Positions 63,998 through 64,000 of a DNA stretch of 64,000 nt are shown one piece after another (the first letter of the stretch is position 1; each line of letters opens with the position of its first letter). The stretch comes from an uncultured beta proteobacterium. GTDB lineage: Bacteria; Pseudomonadota; Gammaproteobacteria; Burkholderiales; SG8-39. The position numbers and the translations under genes are program-made. The stretch spans positions 62,001-126,000 of the forward strand of contig CAIOLO010000032.1 in NCBI GenBank assembly GCA_903859155.1. Direction: 5' to 3'. The notes beneath the pieces are model-generated. The model was not told where the DNA came from. It ran no database searches and saw only the letters and a program-made list of their open reading frames with translations.

Positions 63998-64000
63998 AAA

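Overview
The window looks like a chromosomal segment of a GC-rich betaproteobacterium, most likely Burkholderiales or a neighbouring order. The reasons are several orphan Bug-type (tripartite tricarboxylate, TTT) solute receptors, a PhaM polyhydroxyalkanoate-granule protein, a Lys/Ala/Pro-rich histone-like protein, pilS-pilR next to ampD and nrdAB, and the ispB / rplU-rpmA-obg-proB block. The species cannot be named from sequence alone.

Layout. Bases 1 to about 39,000 are an accessory, catabolic and signalling region. It holds six Bug receptors, each near enzymes for small organic acids or aromatics: two thiamine-diphosphate enzymes, an alpha/beta hydrolase, an Old Yellow Enzyme homologue, an SDR, a DapA-like aldolase, two amidohydrolases (one cut by the left edge), a 4,5-dihydroxyphthalate-decarboxylase-like protein, a GMC oxidoreductase, a molybdenum hydroxylase large subunit, an ornithine-cyclodeaminase homologue and a two-subunit CoA-transferase. 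No TctA/TctB membrane partner and no classical transcription factor lies in this part. Signalling genes are interspersed: hemerythrin-GGDEF, a five-PAS phosphatase fused to an ATPase of the anti-sigma type, and PAS-GGDEF. A secreted protein with 11 MORN repeats and a C13 (legumain/caspase-fold) protease domain sits inside the catabolic run. A NEW3-domain protein plus ABC ATPase plus permease form an export-type operon.

Bases 39,191 to 49,847 are housekeeping: orn, an M48 protease, rsgA, a CobD/CbiB-family membrane protein, a Nudix CoA pyrophosphatase, proline iminopeptidase, phaM, a patatin, NADP-malic enzyme and a lytic transglycosylase. Bases 50,367 to 64,000 hold the histone-like gene, a DUF2442 gene, nrdB, nrdA, ampD, pilR, pilS, a PP0621-type gene, tRNA-Pro(CGG), ispB, rplU, rpmA, obg and proB.

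Regulatory signals read directly: a near-consensus FNR/ANR box between a universal stress protein and an unknown 75-residue ORF, placed 41.5 bp from the start predicted for that ORF; two NrdR-like boxes 31 bp apart over the nrdA promoter; a near-perfect sigma-70 promoter before rplU; a textbook terminator after rpmA.

Gene decay is visible in three places: an internally deleted aminotransferase (48.9-49.15 kb), a duplicated 3' scrap of the PAS-phosphatase gene (26.64 kb) and a truncated nucleotidyltransferase (5.3-5.7 kb). The most unusual items are the MORN-C13 protease, the oxygen-linked small ORF, the PAS-phosphatase locus with its duplicated tail, and a foldable element near 50.2 kb. No complete, clearly new multi-gene system can be proven from the sequence alone.
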